Origin: Rhodoplanes serenus
Lineage (GTDB): Bacteria; Pseudomonadota; Alphaproteobacteria; Rhizobiales; Xanthobacteraceae
Length of the DNA stretch: 64,000 nucleotides
Reading direction: 5' to 3'
NCBI GenBank assembly: GCA_945897515.1
Contig: CAMDFO010000014.1
Location: forward strand, 20,015 to 84,014
Made by a program: the position numbers and the translations under genes. The notes beneath the pieces were generated by a model. It searched no databases. It worked only from the letters and a program-made list of their open reading frames with translations, and was not told where the DNA came from. Below are positions 18,058 through 25,225 of this stretch, one piece after another; within the stretch, counting starts at the first letter, position 1; each line of letters starts with the position of its first letter.

Positions 18058-18507
18058 CTATTTCGCTTCGGCGCTGGTCAGGATGTTCTTGAGCGCATGC
18101 AGCCCGAGCGAATAGACGTCGAGCCCAAATCCGCAGATCACGCCGACGGCGGCCTTGCTGAGATAGGAGGGCGGACGATAGCTCTCGCGCTTGTAGATGT
18201 TGGTGATGTGGATCTCGATCACCGGAATTTTTACGGCCTTGACCGCGTCGTGAAGGCTCAGCGAGGTCCGCGCCAGTGCGGCGGCGTTAATGACGACGCC
18301 GACGCTGCCGGCGTGTGCCTCGTGAATCCAATCGATCAGCATGCCGTCGTGGTTGGTCTGTCGGAAGTCGATATTGAAATCGAGCGAGGCACCGACGCGG
18401 TCGCACAGCGCGCGGACATCGTCGAGCGTCTGGGTTCCGTAGAGCTCGGGTTCGCGCGTGCCGAGCAAGTTAAGGTTCGGCCCGTTCAGCACGAACACCG
18501 TATGCAT
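18058..18507 (-). CDS. AroQ-like protein (type II 3-dehydroquinase family) with altered active site
   Basis: A 149-residue flavodoxin-like protein of the type II dehydroquinate dehydratase family. Retained active-site positions: Arg18 and Tyr23 in LGTREPELYG, Asn74 in INAAALART, His100 in IEIHITN and Arg111 near SYRPPSYLS. The second conserved active-site His (His81 of the M. tuberculosis enzyme, in the usual THTS) is Arg80 here, with Ala79 before it. That makes ordinary dehydroquinase activity doubtful. The gene is between a Bug receptor and an FAD oxidoreductase in a catabolic operon rather than with shikimate genes. It may dehydrate a quinate-like or other hydroxy acid. ATG follows a GGAG site. 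Confidence 0.85.
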   Translation of the reverse strand: MHTVFVLNGPNLNLLGTREPELYGTQTLDDVRALCDRVGASLDFNIDFRQTNHDGMLIDWIHEAHAGSVGVVINAAALARTSLSLHDAVKAVKIPVIEIHITNIYKRESYRPPSYLSKAAVGVICGFGLDVYSLGLHALKNILTSAEAK

Positions 18508-18531
18508 TGTAACGCTCCGCTCGACCGGACT

Positions 18532-19512
18532 TCAGTCCGGCTTGATGCCGGCTTCCTCGATGATCGCCTTCATCTTCTGGTAGTCGCCGCGAAGCTGCCG
18601 GCCGAATTCCTCCGGCGTGTCGGCCACGAGCTCGTAACCTTTGCTGAGGAAGTCGTCGCGGACCGCCGGAATCTGCAGCACCGCGCGGATTTCGTTGCGC
18701 AGCTTGTTGACGATCGGCATGGGTGTACCGGGGGGCGCGCCGATACCGTACCAGCCGGTGAGCTCATAGCCGGGAACGGTCTCGGCAACCGTAGGGATGT
18801 CTGGGAATAGCGGCGACCGCTTCAGCGAGGTGACGCCGAGTGCGCGCAGCGTGCCGGCCTTGTGGTGATCGCCAAGTCCGCCGATTGATTGAACGGTCAG
18901 ATGCGTGCGGCCGGAGATCAGGTCAACCAGAACCGGACCTTCGCCCCGATACGAGACGTATTCGATCTTCACGCCGGCCATCTTGCCGAACATCAGCATT
19001 CCCAGGTGGCCCTGGCCGCCGATGCCGCCATGTCCGCCGGTGAGCCCCGCCGGGAGTGTTTTTGCGTGGGCGATCAACTCGGCCACATTCTTCGCCGGCA
19101 GCCCCGGATAGGACACCAGCATCGAGGCATATTTCACAATGTTGGTAACGAGCTGGAAACCGTTCAGTGGATCGAACGGCATCTGCTTGTACATGTGCGG
19201 ATTGACGGTGATGTTCTGCGTGATGATCGTCAACGTATAGCCGTCGGGCGCGGCGCGCGAGCCCGCGGTCATGCCGATGTTGCCTCCGGCGCCGCCGCGA
19301 TTCTCGATGACCACGGTCTGTCCCAGGCGCTCTCCGAGATGCTTGCCGACCAGCCGGCTGACCAGATCCGATCCGCCGCCTGCCGCAAAAGGCACGATCA
19401 ATGTAATCGGCTTGGTGGGATAATCCTGCGCATGGGCGCTTCCAAGTGCCAACAGGCCGAAGGCAGAAAAGGCGATCGCGCGCGCGATCAAGGAGGTCGA
19501 TCCAGCTATCAT
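18532..19512 (-). CDS. Bug/TctC-family binding protein
   Basis: A 326-residue periplasmic receptor and the first gene of the six-gene minus-strand operon. The signal peptide is probably cut after AHA at residue 28, followed by DYPTKPITLIVPFAAGGGSD. The block GIGGQGHLGMLMFGKMAG replaces the usual xxAHLxxELF, a sub-family difference in the ligand pocket region. Start chosen at 19512 (MIAGSTSL); the frame remains open upstream to 19620, but that portion would disrupt the leader and would cover the palindrome at 19598. The gap to the AroQ-like gene is 24 bases. Confidence 0.9.
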   Translation of the reverse strand: MIAGSTSLIARAIAFSAFGLLALGSAHAQDYPTKPITLIVPFAAGGGSDLVSRLVGKHLGERLGQTVVIENRGGAGGNIGMTAGSRAAPDGYTLTIITQNITVNPHMYKQMPFDPLNGFQLVTNIVKYASMLVSYPGLPAKNVAELIAHAKTLPAGLTGGHGGIGGQGHLGMLMFGKMAGVKIEYVSYRGEGPVLVDLISGRTHLTVQSIGGLGDHHKAGTLRALGVTSLKRSPLFPDIPTVAETVPGYELTGWYGIGAPPGTPMPIVNKLRNEIRAVLQIPAVRDDFLSKGYELVADTPEEFGRQLRGDYQKMKAIIEEAGIKPD

Positions 19513-19597
19513 GACGTTCTCAGGTTTAAGGGCCGGCGGCATGCCCAAGGAGTTCCGCGCGATCTCGGCCGGTGGGGCAGCGCGAGGCTGCACTAGA

Positions 19598-19614
19598 TTT
19601 GGCACGTTGCCAAA
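19598..19614. promoter_or_regulatory. 17-bp palindromic operator candidate
   Basis: TTTGGCACGTTGCCAAA: two exact 7-base arms around a 3-base spacer, 84 bases upstream of the first gene of the six-gene operon and 169 bases upstream of the DUF6481 gene on the other strand. The TTGGCAN3TGCCAA form is typical of sites for dimeric repressors or activators. No regulator gene is beside it, so the protein that binds is unknown. Confidence 0.45.
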
Positions 19615-19782
19615 CCCCATTTGGAATGTGAGTTATGCGTCAAATGCCAAGACATCTGCGGCGCAATCGCCTATGACGGCAGCCGCCTCAAGCGACGATC
19701 CGGGTACCGGGCGTTGTGTTGAAGAATTCGTCCTGCGAACCATATATATCCCTAGTAGAACGCCACACCGGGAGATTGAATT

Positions 19783-20172
19783 TTGAGCTACAAAAGTCCT
19801 GATCTTCAAGAGCGCCAGAGCGCCGCCGCAGCAGCCAAGAAGGCGATGCTGGAGAGGTTCCGCGCGGCGTCCGAAGATCCCGCTGTCGAGAAGCAGCGTG
19901 CGGAAAGGGCGGCGATTCACGAGGCGCGTCTGGCCCGTATGGCCGAGCGCGAGGCCGCGAAAAAGAAGGCGCAAGCCGAACTGGCCGCGAAGATTGCCCG
20001 CGACGCCGAACTTGCTTTGGAGGCGCAACGCGAAGCCGAGCGATTGGCGGCTGCCGCTGAGGCCGAAAAGCGTGAACGTGAAGCCGTGTTGGAGATGGAG
20101 CAGAAGGCTGCCAGGGATGCCCGATACGCAGCCCGCAAGGCCGCGAAAAAAGAGCGGCGCAGGGGCTACTGA
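19783..20172 (+). CDS. DUF6481-family small coiled-coil protein
   Basis: A 129-residue, highly charged Ala/Glu/Arg/Lys-rich protein, predicted to be one long helix or coiled coil from about residue 30 to the C-terminus. N-terminal KSPDLQERQSAAAAAKKAML matches the DUF6481 family common in Hyphomicrobiales. Start TTG at 19783 has a GGGAG site. There is no signal peptide and no known function. It is a single gene between the divergent six-gene operon and the convergent thiamine-diphosphate enzyme, and looks unrelated to the catabolic genes around it. Confidence 0.8.
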   Translation: MSYKSPDLQERQSAAAAAKKAMLERFRAASEDPAVEKQRAERAAIHEARLARMAEREAAKKKAQAELAAKIARDAELALEAQREAERLAAAAEAEKREREAVLEMEQKAARDARYAARKAAKKERRRGY

Positions 20173-20213
20173 CGGTTTAGCCCCCGCCGCAGCCGCTCCG
20201 AGACCCTGCCCGC

Positions 20214-21932
20214 CTATTCGTCCACCATCACGTTGAGGATCGCCGTCCGTCCGCCCTGGACCGCCGCGAATGCGTCGGCGAGGGCGGTTTTCAATTCCGC
20301 GGACTGATCGACACGAGCGCCATGGCCCCCTGTCAGGGCCGCGATCGTAGAATAATCCGGACCGTCGATGTGGACGCCGTAGTGCAGCTTCTCCCGGGCC
20401 GACACGCCGTCCGGATACCAGTTCAAGTGCGTCCTCCGCATCACCTCGTATTTGTTGTTGTTGAAGATGACGATCAGGATCGGAAGGTTCTGGTCTTTCG
20501 AGAAGGTGAGCGAAGGCAGCACCGGATTGTAGAGAAACGATCCATCGCCGATCAGCAGCACGACCGGACGGTCGCGCGCTGCGAGCTTGGTGCCGAGCGC
20601 AATTCCAAAACCCTGGCCAAGACCGCTCGGGATGCGGAAAAAGCTGTGCGGCTGCTCCCAGGTCAGCAATTCGCGGATGATCGGACTGTGCACGATGGTT
20701 TCATCGAGATAGATCGTGTCGGCCGGGAGCACGTCGTTGAGTGTCTTGCATAGCAGTGCCGTCGGAATGGTCTTCGACTCGGCGGCCTTGTCCTTGGTTG
20801 CGCGGACTTTTGCGGCCAGCTTGTCGTGCTCCTGCTGCCACCGCTTGCGGCGCTCGTCATGCTTGCCGGCCGTTTCGCCGGTGCGTTGCAGCGCTTCCGT
20901 CAACAGCCGAAGCGATTGTCCGGCATCGCCTTCGAGGTAAATGTCGGCCTCCATGGTCTGATAAACCATGTGCTGCTTCAGCGGGTTCTCGCTGATTGCG
21001 ATCACCGTGGCATTGGTCGGCGAGTTGCTTGGCGGATACCAGGGCACCCGGCTTTCGATCAGCAGGACGAGATCGGCCTCCTTCAGCAGCGGCGCCGTGT
21101 TGGTGCCGAGATACATGGGATGCGATTTCGGGAAATTGGCATAGGCCGCGGCACGGCTTTCCAGCACCGGGATGGCCATGAATTCAGTGAAAGCGAGCAG
21201 CGCGGCGACGGTTTCCGAATCGCGGCCGGTGCTTTCGGTGATGATGATCGGGCACTTGGCCTTGGCGATCAGCGTGGCGACGTTGGTGACATCCTCCGGC
21301 AGCGCCCGGACCTTCGGCGGCTCAGGCGTGTCGCGAAATTTCTTCGGCGGCGTCCAGGCATGTATCATCGTCTCGACCGGCACGTTCAGATAGACCGGCC
21401 CCGGCGGAACGCGCTTCGCCATCTCGCCCGCGCGGATCACGCTCTGATAGAGCGTCTCCGGACTCGGCGCCTGGTTGGCCCATTTCACCACCGAGTCGAT
21501 CAGCCGCTGCGGGCCGCCGACCACGCCGAGGTTGCGATACCACTGGTTGCCTGGATCGAAACCGGAGAGCTCGCCGTAGGATAGCGACTCGCCCGACATC
21601 ACGACCATCGGGACTTCCGCGGCGCGCGCGCCCTGGATGCCCATCGCGCCTTGCAGCAGGCCCGAGCCGGCGTGCAGCAGCACCGCCTGCATCCGGCCGG
21701 TGACCTGCGCGTAGCCGACCGCGACGCCGACTGCGAGGGTTTCGTGTCCGCAGTCGAGATAGGTCGGCCCCGCCGCGCCACCGATCTTCTGCCGCGCCAA
21801 CGCCTCCCAGATCGGCGGCCATTCCGAGCCCGGCGACGAGATGACGTAGTCGACATGCAGATTGCGGAACGCTTCGAGAATGGCCTCGCCGCCATCCTGC
21901 TGGTTCTTCAAGTTCGTGCGATCGCTGCTCAC
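20214..21932 (-). CDS. Thiamine-diphosphate-dependent enzyme (acetolactate synthase-like)
   Basis: A 572-residue member of the acetolactate synthase/benzoylformate decarboxylase superfamily. N-terminal PYR domain: DYVISSPGSEWPP and YLDCGHETLAVGVAVGYA, where Glu after the His is the catalytic Glu. C-terminal PP domain: LIGDGSFLYNPVLPSL then IVIFNNNKYE, the Mg/ThDP-binding GDG...NN motif. No FAD-specific features could be assigned. GTG start with an AAGGG site. It lies 52 bases downstream of two tandem Bug receptors, so its 2-oxo-acid substrate is probably derived from whatever they import. It is probably not biosynthetic AHAS because no regulatory subunit is adjacent. Confidence 0.88.
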   Translation of the reverse strand: MSSDRTNLKNQQDGGEAILEAFRNLHVDYVISSPGSEWPPIWEALARQKIGGAAGPTYLDCGHETLAVGVAVGYAQVTGRMQAVLLHAGSGLLQGAMGIQGARAAEVPMVVMSGESLSYGELSGFDPGNQWYRNLGVVGGPQRLIDSVVKWANQAPSPETLYQSVIRAGEMAKRVPPGPVYLNVPVETMIHAWTPPKKFRDTPEPPKVRALPEDVTNVATLIAKAKCPIIITESTGRDSETVAALLAFTEFMAIPVLESRAAAYANFPKSHPMYLGTNTAPLLKEADLVLLIESRVPWYPPSNSPTNATVIAISENPLKQHMVYQTMEADIYLEGDAGQSLRLLTEALQRTGETAGKHDERRKRWQQEHDKLAAKVRATKDKAAESKTIPTALLCKTLNDVLPADTIYLDETIVHSPIIRELLTWEQPHSFFRIPSGLGQGFGIALGTKLAARDRPVVLLIGDGSFLYNPVLPSLTFSKDQNLPILIVIFNNNKYEVMRRTHLNWYPDGVSAREKLHYGVHIDGPDYSTIAALTGGHGARVDQSAELKTALADAFAAVQGGRTAILNVMVDE

Positions 21933-21984
21933 ATCAAATCCCTTCGTGTCGCCATTTTTTTGTGTGTCCGTATCTTGCCGCCGG

Positions 21985-22953
21985 CTAGTTCATCTTGATG
22001 TTGGCGGCCTTCACGATGACGCCCCATTTCGCGGAGTCGGTGCGGATCAGCTTGGACATCGCTTCGGGACCCGGTTCGCCGGCCGATCCACCTTGGTTCT
22101 TGAGCCTGCTCTGATAATCCGGGCTGGCTTGGGCCTTGGACAGAGCGTCGCGCAGGCGCTTCACATGGGCGGCGGGCGTCTTCGCCAGCACGCCAAGTCC
22201 GTGCCAGCCTTCCGCTTCGACCGTGGGGTAGCCGGCTTCGCCGAAGGTCGGAGTTTCGGGGAGGGCAGGCGACCGATGCGGCGCCGCGACGGCGATCGCA
22301 ACCACGGTGCCGGCTTTGACGTGCGGCGCGACCAGCGACGCGTCTCCGAACAAGCCGTCGATCTGTCCGGACAGAATTTGCGGCAACGTATCGCCGGTGC
22401 TGCGGAAATGGACATTGATCAAGTCGATGCCCGCTTCGCGCTCAAGCAGCTCGGCAGCCAGATGCGCCACAGTGGCAAGGCCGGCTGAAGCGATCGTCAC
22501 CTTGCCTGGATTTGCCTTGGCATGGGCCAGGAACTCGGCAACTGTTTTCACGCCCAAACCAGGCCGGACCACCAGCGTCTGCGCTGAGCGCCAAACCGTG
22601 CCGATCGGCACGAAGTCGCGTTCAGGTACATATGAGACGCTCCTGAGGTTGGGAATGATCGTCAGCGGCGCGATACCGCCCAGAAGCAGGGTGTGGGCGT
22701 CGTGGTCCGACTTGAAATAAGCATCGGTTGCATTCAGGCCGCCACCGCCACCGCGGTTTTCGATGACGACTGGCTGGCCAAGCTCACGGCTGAACGATTC
22801 TTGCACCAGACGGGTGCCGGTGTCGCTCGATCCGCCTGCGGCATAAGGAATGATGATGCGAACCGCGCGGGACGGAAACTCGTCGGCGGCGGCTCCGAAA
22901 GGGCCGGCCGTCAACAACAGTGTAGTCAGAGCCGTGATAGCGAGCGACTTCAT
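21985..22953 (-). CDS. Bug/TctC-family binding protein, tandem copy 2
   Basis: A 322-residue receptor with signal peptide cut near AAA at residue 23, then EFPSRAVRIIIPYAAGGSSD. It shares with its upstream neighbour long matching stretches such as ENRGGGGGLNAT, VWRSAQ and LVRPGLGVKTVAEF, so the pair arose by tandem duplication. ATG follows a GGGAGAACG site. It lacks the usual HLSGELF wording, having VAHLAAELLEREAG. The gap from the upstream copy is 38 bases and to the thiamine-diphosphate enzyme 52 bases, consistent with one transcript. Confidence 0.92.
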   Translation of the reverse strand: MKSLAITALTTLLLTAGPFGAAADEFPSRAVRIIIPYAAGGSSDTGTRLVQESFSRELGQPVVIENRGGGGGLNATDAYFKSDHDAHTLLLGGIAPLTIIPNLRSVSYVPERDFVPIGTVWRSAQTLVVRPGLGVKTVAEFLAHAKANPGKVTIASAGLATVAHLAAELLEREAGIDLINVHFRSTGDTLPQILSGQIDGLFGDASLVAPHVKAGTVVAIAVAAPHRSPALPETPTFGEAGYPTVEAEGWHGLGVLAKTPAAHVKRLRDALSKAQASPDYQSRLKNQGGSAGEPGPEAMSKLIRTDSAKWGVIVKAANIKMN

Positions 22954-22991
22954 GACGTTCTCCCGATGCGGCGACGCCGCCTATATGAAAG

Positions 22992-23990
22992 CTATTGTGG
23001 CTTGATGCCGGCAGCCTTGATCACCTGGCTCCATTTCGTCGCATCGTCGCGGATCAGCTTGGCAAGGGCCGCCGGACCTGGCTCGCCCGCGCTCGCGCCC
23101 TGCTTGGCCAGCTTCTCATGATAGGCCGGATCCTTCTGCGCGGTCGCCAGCGCACTTTGCAGCCGCTCGATGATTGGTTGCGGCGTCTTGGACGACACCA
23201 CAAGGCCGAACCAGCTCTCAGCCGTCACGGTCGGAAAGCCGGCTTCTGCCATTGTCATCACATCCGGCAATGCCTGCCCGCGTGCCGGCCCCGCCACGGC
23301 TAATGCCACAATATGACCCGAGCGCACTTGCGGCGCGATGATCGGTCCATCGCCGAACAATGCGTCGATCTGTCCACCCATCAGTTGCGGCAGGCTCTCG
23401 CTGGTGCTGCGGAACGGGACATGGATGACATCGATCTTGGCCTCGCGCTTGAGCACTTCGATCGCGAGATGGGTGACCGCGCCGACGCCGGCCGAACCGA
23501 TCGTAAGCTTGTTCGGATTGGCCCTGGCATAGGCGACGAACTCCGCCACGGTCTTGATGCCGAGCGTGGGCCGTACCGCGAGCACCTGGGCGGAGCGCCA
23601 CACCGTCGTGAGCGGCACCACATCCTTCTCGACGTCATAGGATACCGATTTGAAAGCCGGGATGATGGTGAGCGGTCCGATTGCGCCGACCAGAATGGTG
23701 TAGCCGTCGATTTCCCCTTTGAAATAAGCCTCGGTGGCGTTGAGCCCGCCGCCGCCGCCGCGGTTTTCGACGACGATCGGCTTGCCGAGCTCGCGGGCGA
23801 GCGGCTCCGCCGCCAGCCGCGTTCCGGTATCGCTCGGGCCGCCGGCGGCATAGGGCACGACGATGCGGATCGGCTTGTTCGGAAAATCCTGCGCCTGCAT
23901 GCTCGTCGTGGTGAACGCGAGTATGCCGGCGGTCACCACGCCTCGCAGCCAAAGGCCTCTCGCCGGACAGCGTTTCACAATGGAAGTCAT
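22992..23990 (-). CDS. Bug/TctC-family binding protein, tandem copy 1
   Basis: A 332-residue receptor with a longer leader ending at MQA (residue 33), then DFPNKPIRIVVPYAAGGPSD. It is paralogous to the next gene downstream along the full length (GGGGGLNATEAYFK, VWRSAQVLAVRP, VTHLAIEVLKREA). Start ATG at 23990 has a GGAG site; the frame stays open upstream without a leader-like sequence. It is the first gene of the three-gene operon and diverges from the amidohydrolase at 24224 across a 233-bp gap with an inverted repeat. Confidence 0.92.
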   Translation of the reverse strand: MTSIVKRCPARGLWLRGVVTAGILAFTTTSMQAQDFPNKPIRIVVPYAAGGPSDTGTRLAAEPLARELGKPIVVENRGGGGGLNATEAYFKGEIDGYTILVGAIGPLTIIPAFKSVSYDVEKDVVPLTTVWRSAQVLAVRPTLGIKTVAEFVAYARANPNKLTIGSAGVGAVTHLAIEVLKREAKIDVIHVPFRSTSESLPQLMGGQIDALFGDGPIIAPQVRSGHIVALAVAGPARGQALPDVMTMAEAGFPTVTAESWFGLVVSSKTPQPIIERLQSALATAQKDPAYHEKLAKQGASAGEPGPAALAKLIRDDATKWSQVIKAAGIKPQ

Positions 23991-24019
23991 GCGGTGCTCC
24001 TGCTTTATGCGATTTTCCG

Positions 24020-24041
24020 ATTGATGGCTCAATCCATCAAT
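24020..24041. promoter_or_regulatory. Inverted-repeat operator candidate in divergent region
   Basis: ATTGATGG and CCATCAAT are exact 8-base arms separated by CTCAAT, located 30 bases upstream of the start at 23990 and within the gap to the divergent amidohydrolase at 24224. Suitable for a dimeric regulator controlling both transcripts; none is encoded beside it. Confidence 0.35.
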
Positions 24042-24223
24042 GGCTCGTTGGGCCATGGCTGCATTGCGAAAACATCAAGCACGTTTGCCCACTCTCAATT
24101 TGCACGGTCGCCGCCGGCACCCTATCACTCGCGAGGTTCGACATCCCCGCAAACTCGACATCGCGCAGATCTTCGGTTGGGATAGAGTGACGCACAGGAT
24201 GAAATACTCGGAGAGATTGTATC

Positions 24224-25207
24224 GTGATCATTGACGCACATGCCCACTATGTGCCGCCAGCCTTCCTCGACGACATGTCGTCGAAGCGGCGGGCATTTCC
24301 TTCCGTGAAGGTTGCCGTTGAGAACGGCGGCGTGCGTTTCTCGTTTGCCGGCAACGAACCGAAGCGGCCGGTGGCGAAGGGCATGAGCGACCACGAGAGC
24401 CGCCGCACCTGGTTGGCCGATCACGGCATCGACAAGCAGGTGGTGGGCGGCTGGCTCGATACGTTCGGCTACGACATTCCGGCGGACGAAGGCGCGGACT
24501 GGAGCCGCTTCCTCAACGAGCACATGCTGGCGGCCACGGCGAAGCTGCCGTTCCTGGTGCCGCTGGCGACGGTGCCGATGCAGTCCGGCAAGCACGCCGC
24601 CAAGGTCCTGGAGGAGGCGCTCGACGCCGGTTTCCATGGCGCGATGATCGGGACGCAGCCGAAGGGTGCGACCGGCGTACTCGACGATCCGGACCTCGAT
24701 CCGTTCTGGGAAACTGCGTCGCAGCGCAAGGCGACGCTGTTCGTTCATCCGACATTCGGTGCGCGCGATGATCGATTAAAAGCCTACGGCCTCGTCAGCG
24801 CTGTGGGTCGCGTCACCGATACAACCATCGCGATGGCGAGGCTGTTGTATTCGGGTCACCTGACGCGATATCCGGGCGTCAATCTGGTGATCTCGCACGG
24901 CGGCGCGGCTGTGGCGATGGTGCTCGGCAGACTGCGCCGCAGCTTTGAAACTGCGCCCGCGCAGAACACCGATCCGATGGAAGGCTTTCGCAGATTGTTT
25001 TTCGACACCATCGTCTATGACACCGCCACGCTTCGGTTCATATGCGAACTGGCGGGAACGGAGAAGATCGTCATGGGCACCGATCTGCCGTTCGTGATCG
25101 CGGAACCGGAGCCGGTCAAGTTCGTGGACTCCTGCAATTTCGCTGCGGCCGACCGCGCCGCGATCCTGGGCGACACGGCCGCGCGGCTGTTCCGAATCGC
25201 GGCGTAG
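24224..25207 (+). CDS. Amidohydrolase-2 family protein (ACMSD-like decarboxylase/hydrolase)
   Basis: A 327-residue metal-dependent TIM-barrel protein like 2-amino-3-carboxymuconate semialdehyde decarboxylase and gamma-resorcylate decarboxylase. Ligands visible: HxH at residues 6-8 (IDAHAHYVPP), His in FVHPTFGARD, His in VISHGGAAVAMVLGR and Asp in IVMGTDLPF. GTG start with a GGAGAG site. It is followed after 18 bases by the molybdenum-hydroxylase large subunit at 25226, so both probably act on one aromatic or heterocyclic acid: hydroxylation and then decarboxylation or hydrolysis. Confidence 0.88.
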   Translation: MIIDAHAHYVPPAFLDDMSSKRRAFPSVKVAVENGGVRFSFAGNEPKRPVAKGMSDHESRRTWLADHGIDKQVVGGWLDTFGYDIPADEGADWSRFLNEHMLAATAKLPFLVPLATVPMQSGKHAAKVLEEALDAGFHGAMIGTQPKGATGVLDDPDLDPFWETASQRKATLFVHPTFGARDDRLKAYGLVSAVGRVTDTTIAMARLLYSGHLTRYPGVNLVISHGGAAVAMVLGRLRRSFETAPAQNTDPMEGFRRLFFDTIVYDTATLRFICELAGTEKIVMGTDLPFVIAEPEPVKFVDSCNFAAADRAAILGDTAARLFRIAA

Positions 25208-25225
25208 GCAAAGGTTTCGACCAGG

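Noticed and set aside
20214..21932. Biosynthetic acetolactate synthase large subunit
   Set aside because: No regulatory subunit or branched-chain biosynthesis gene is adjacent, and it sits in an operon with two Bug receptors.
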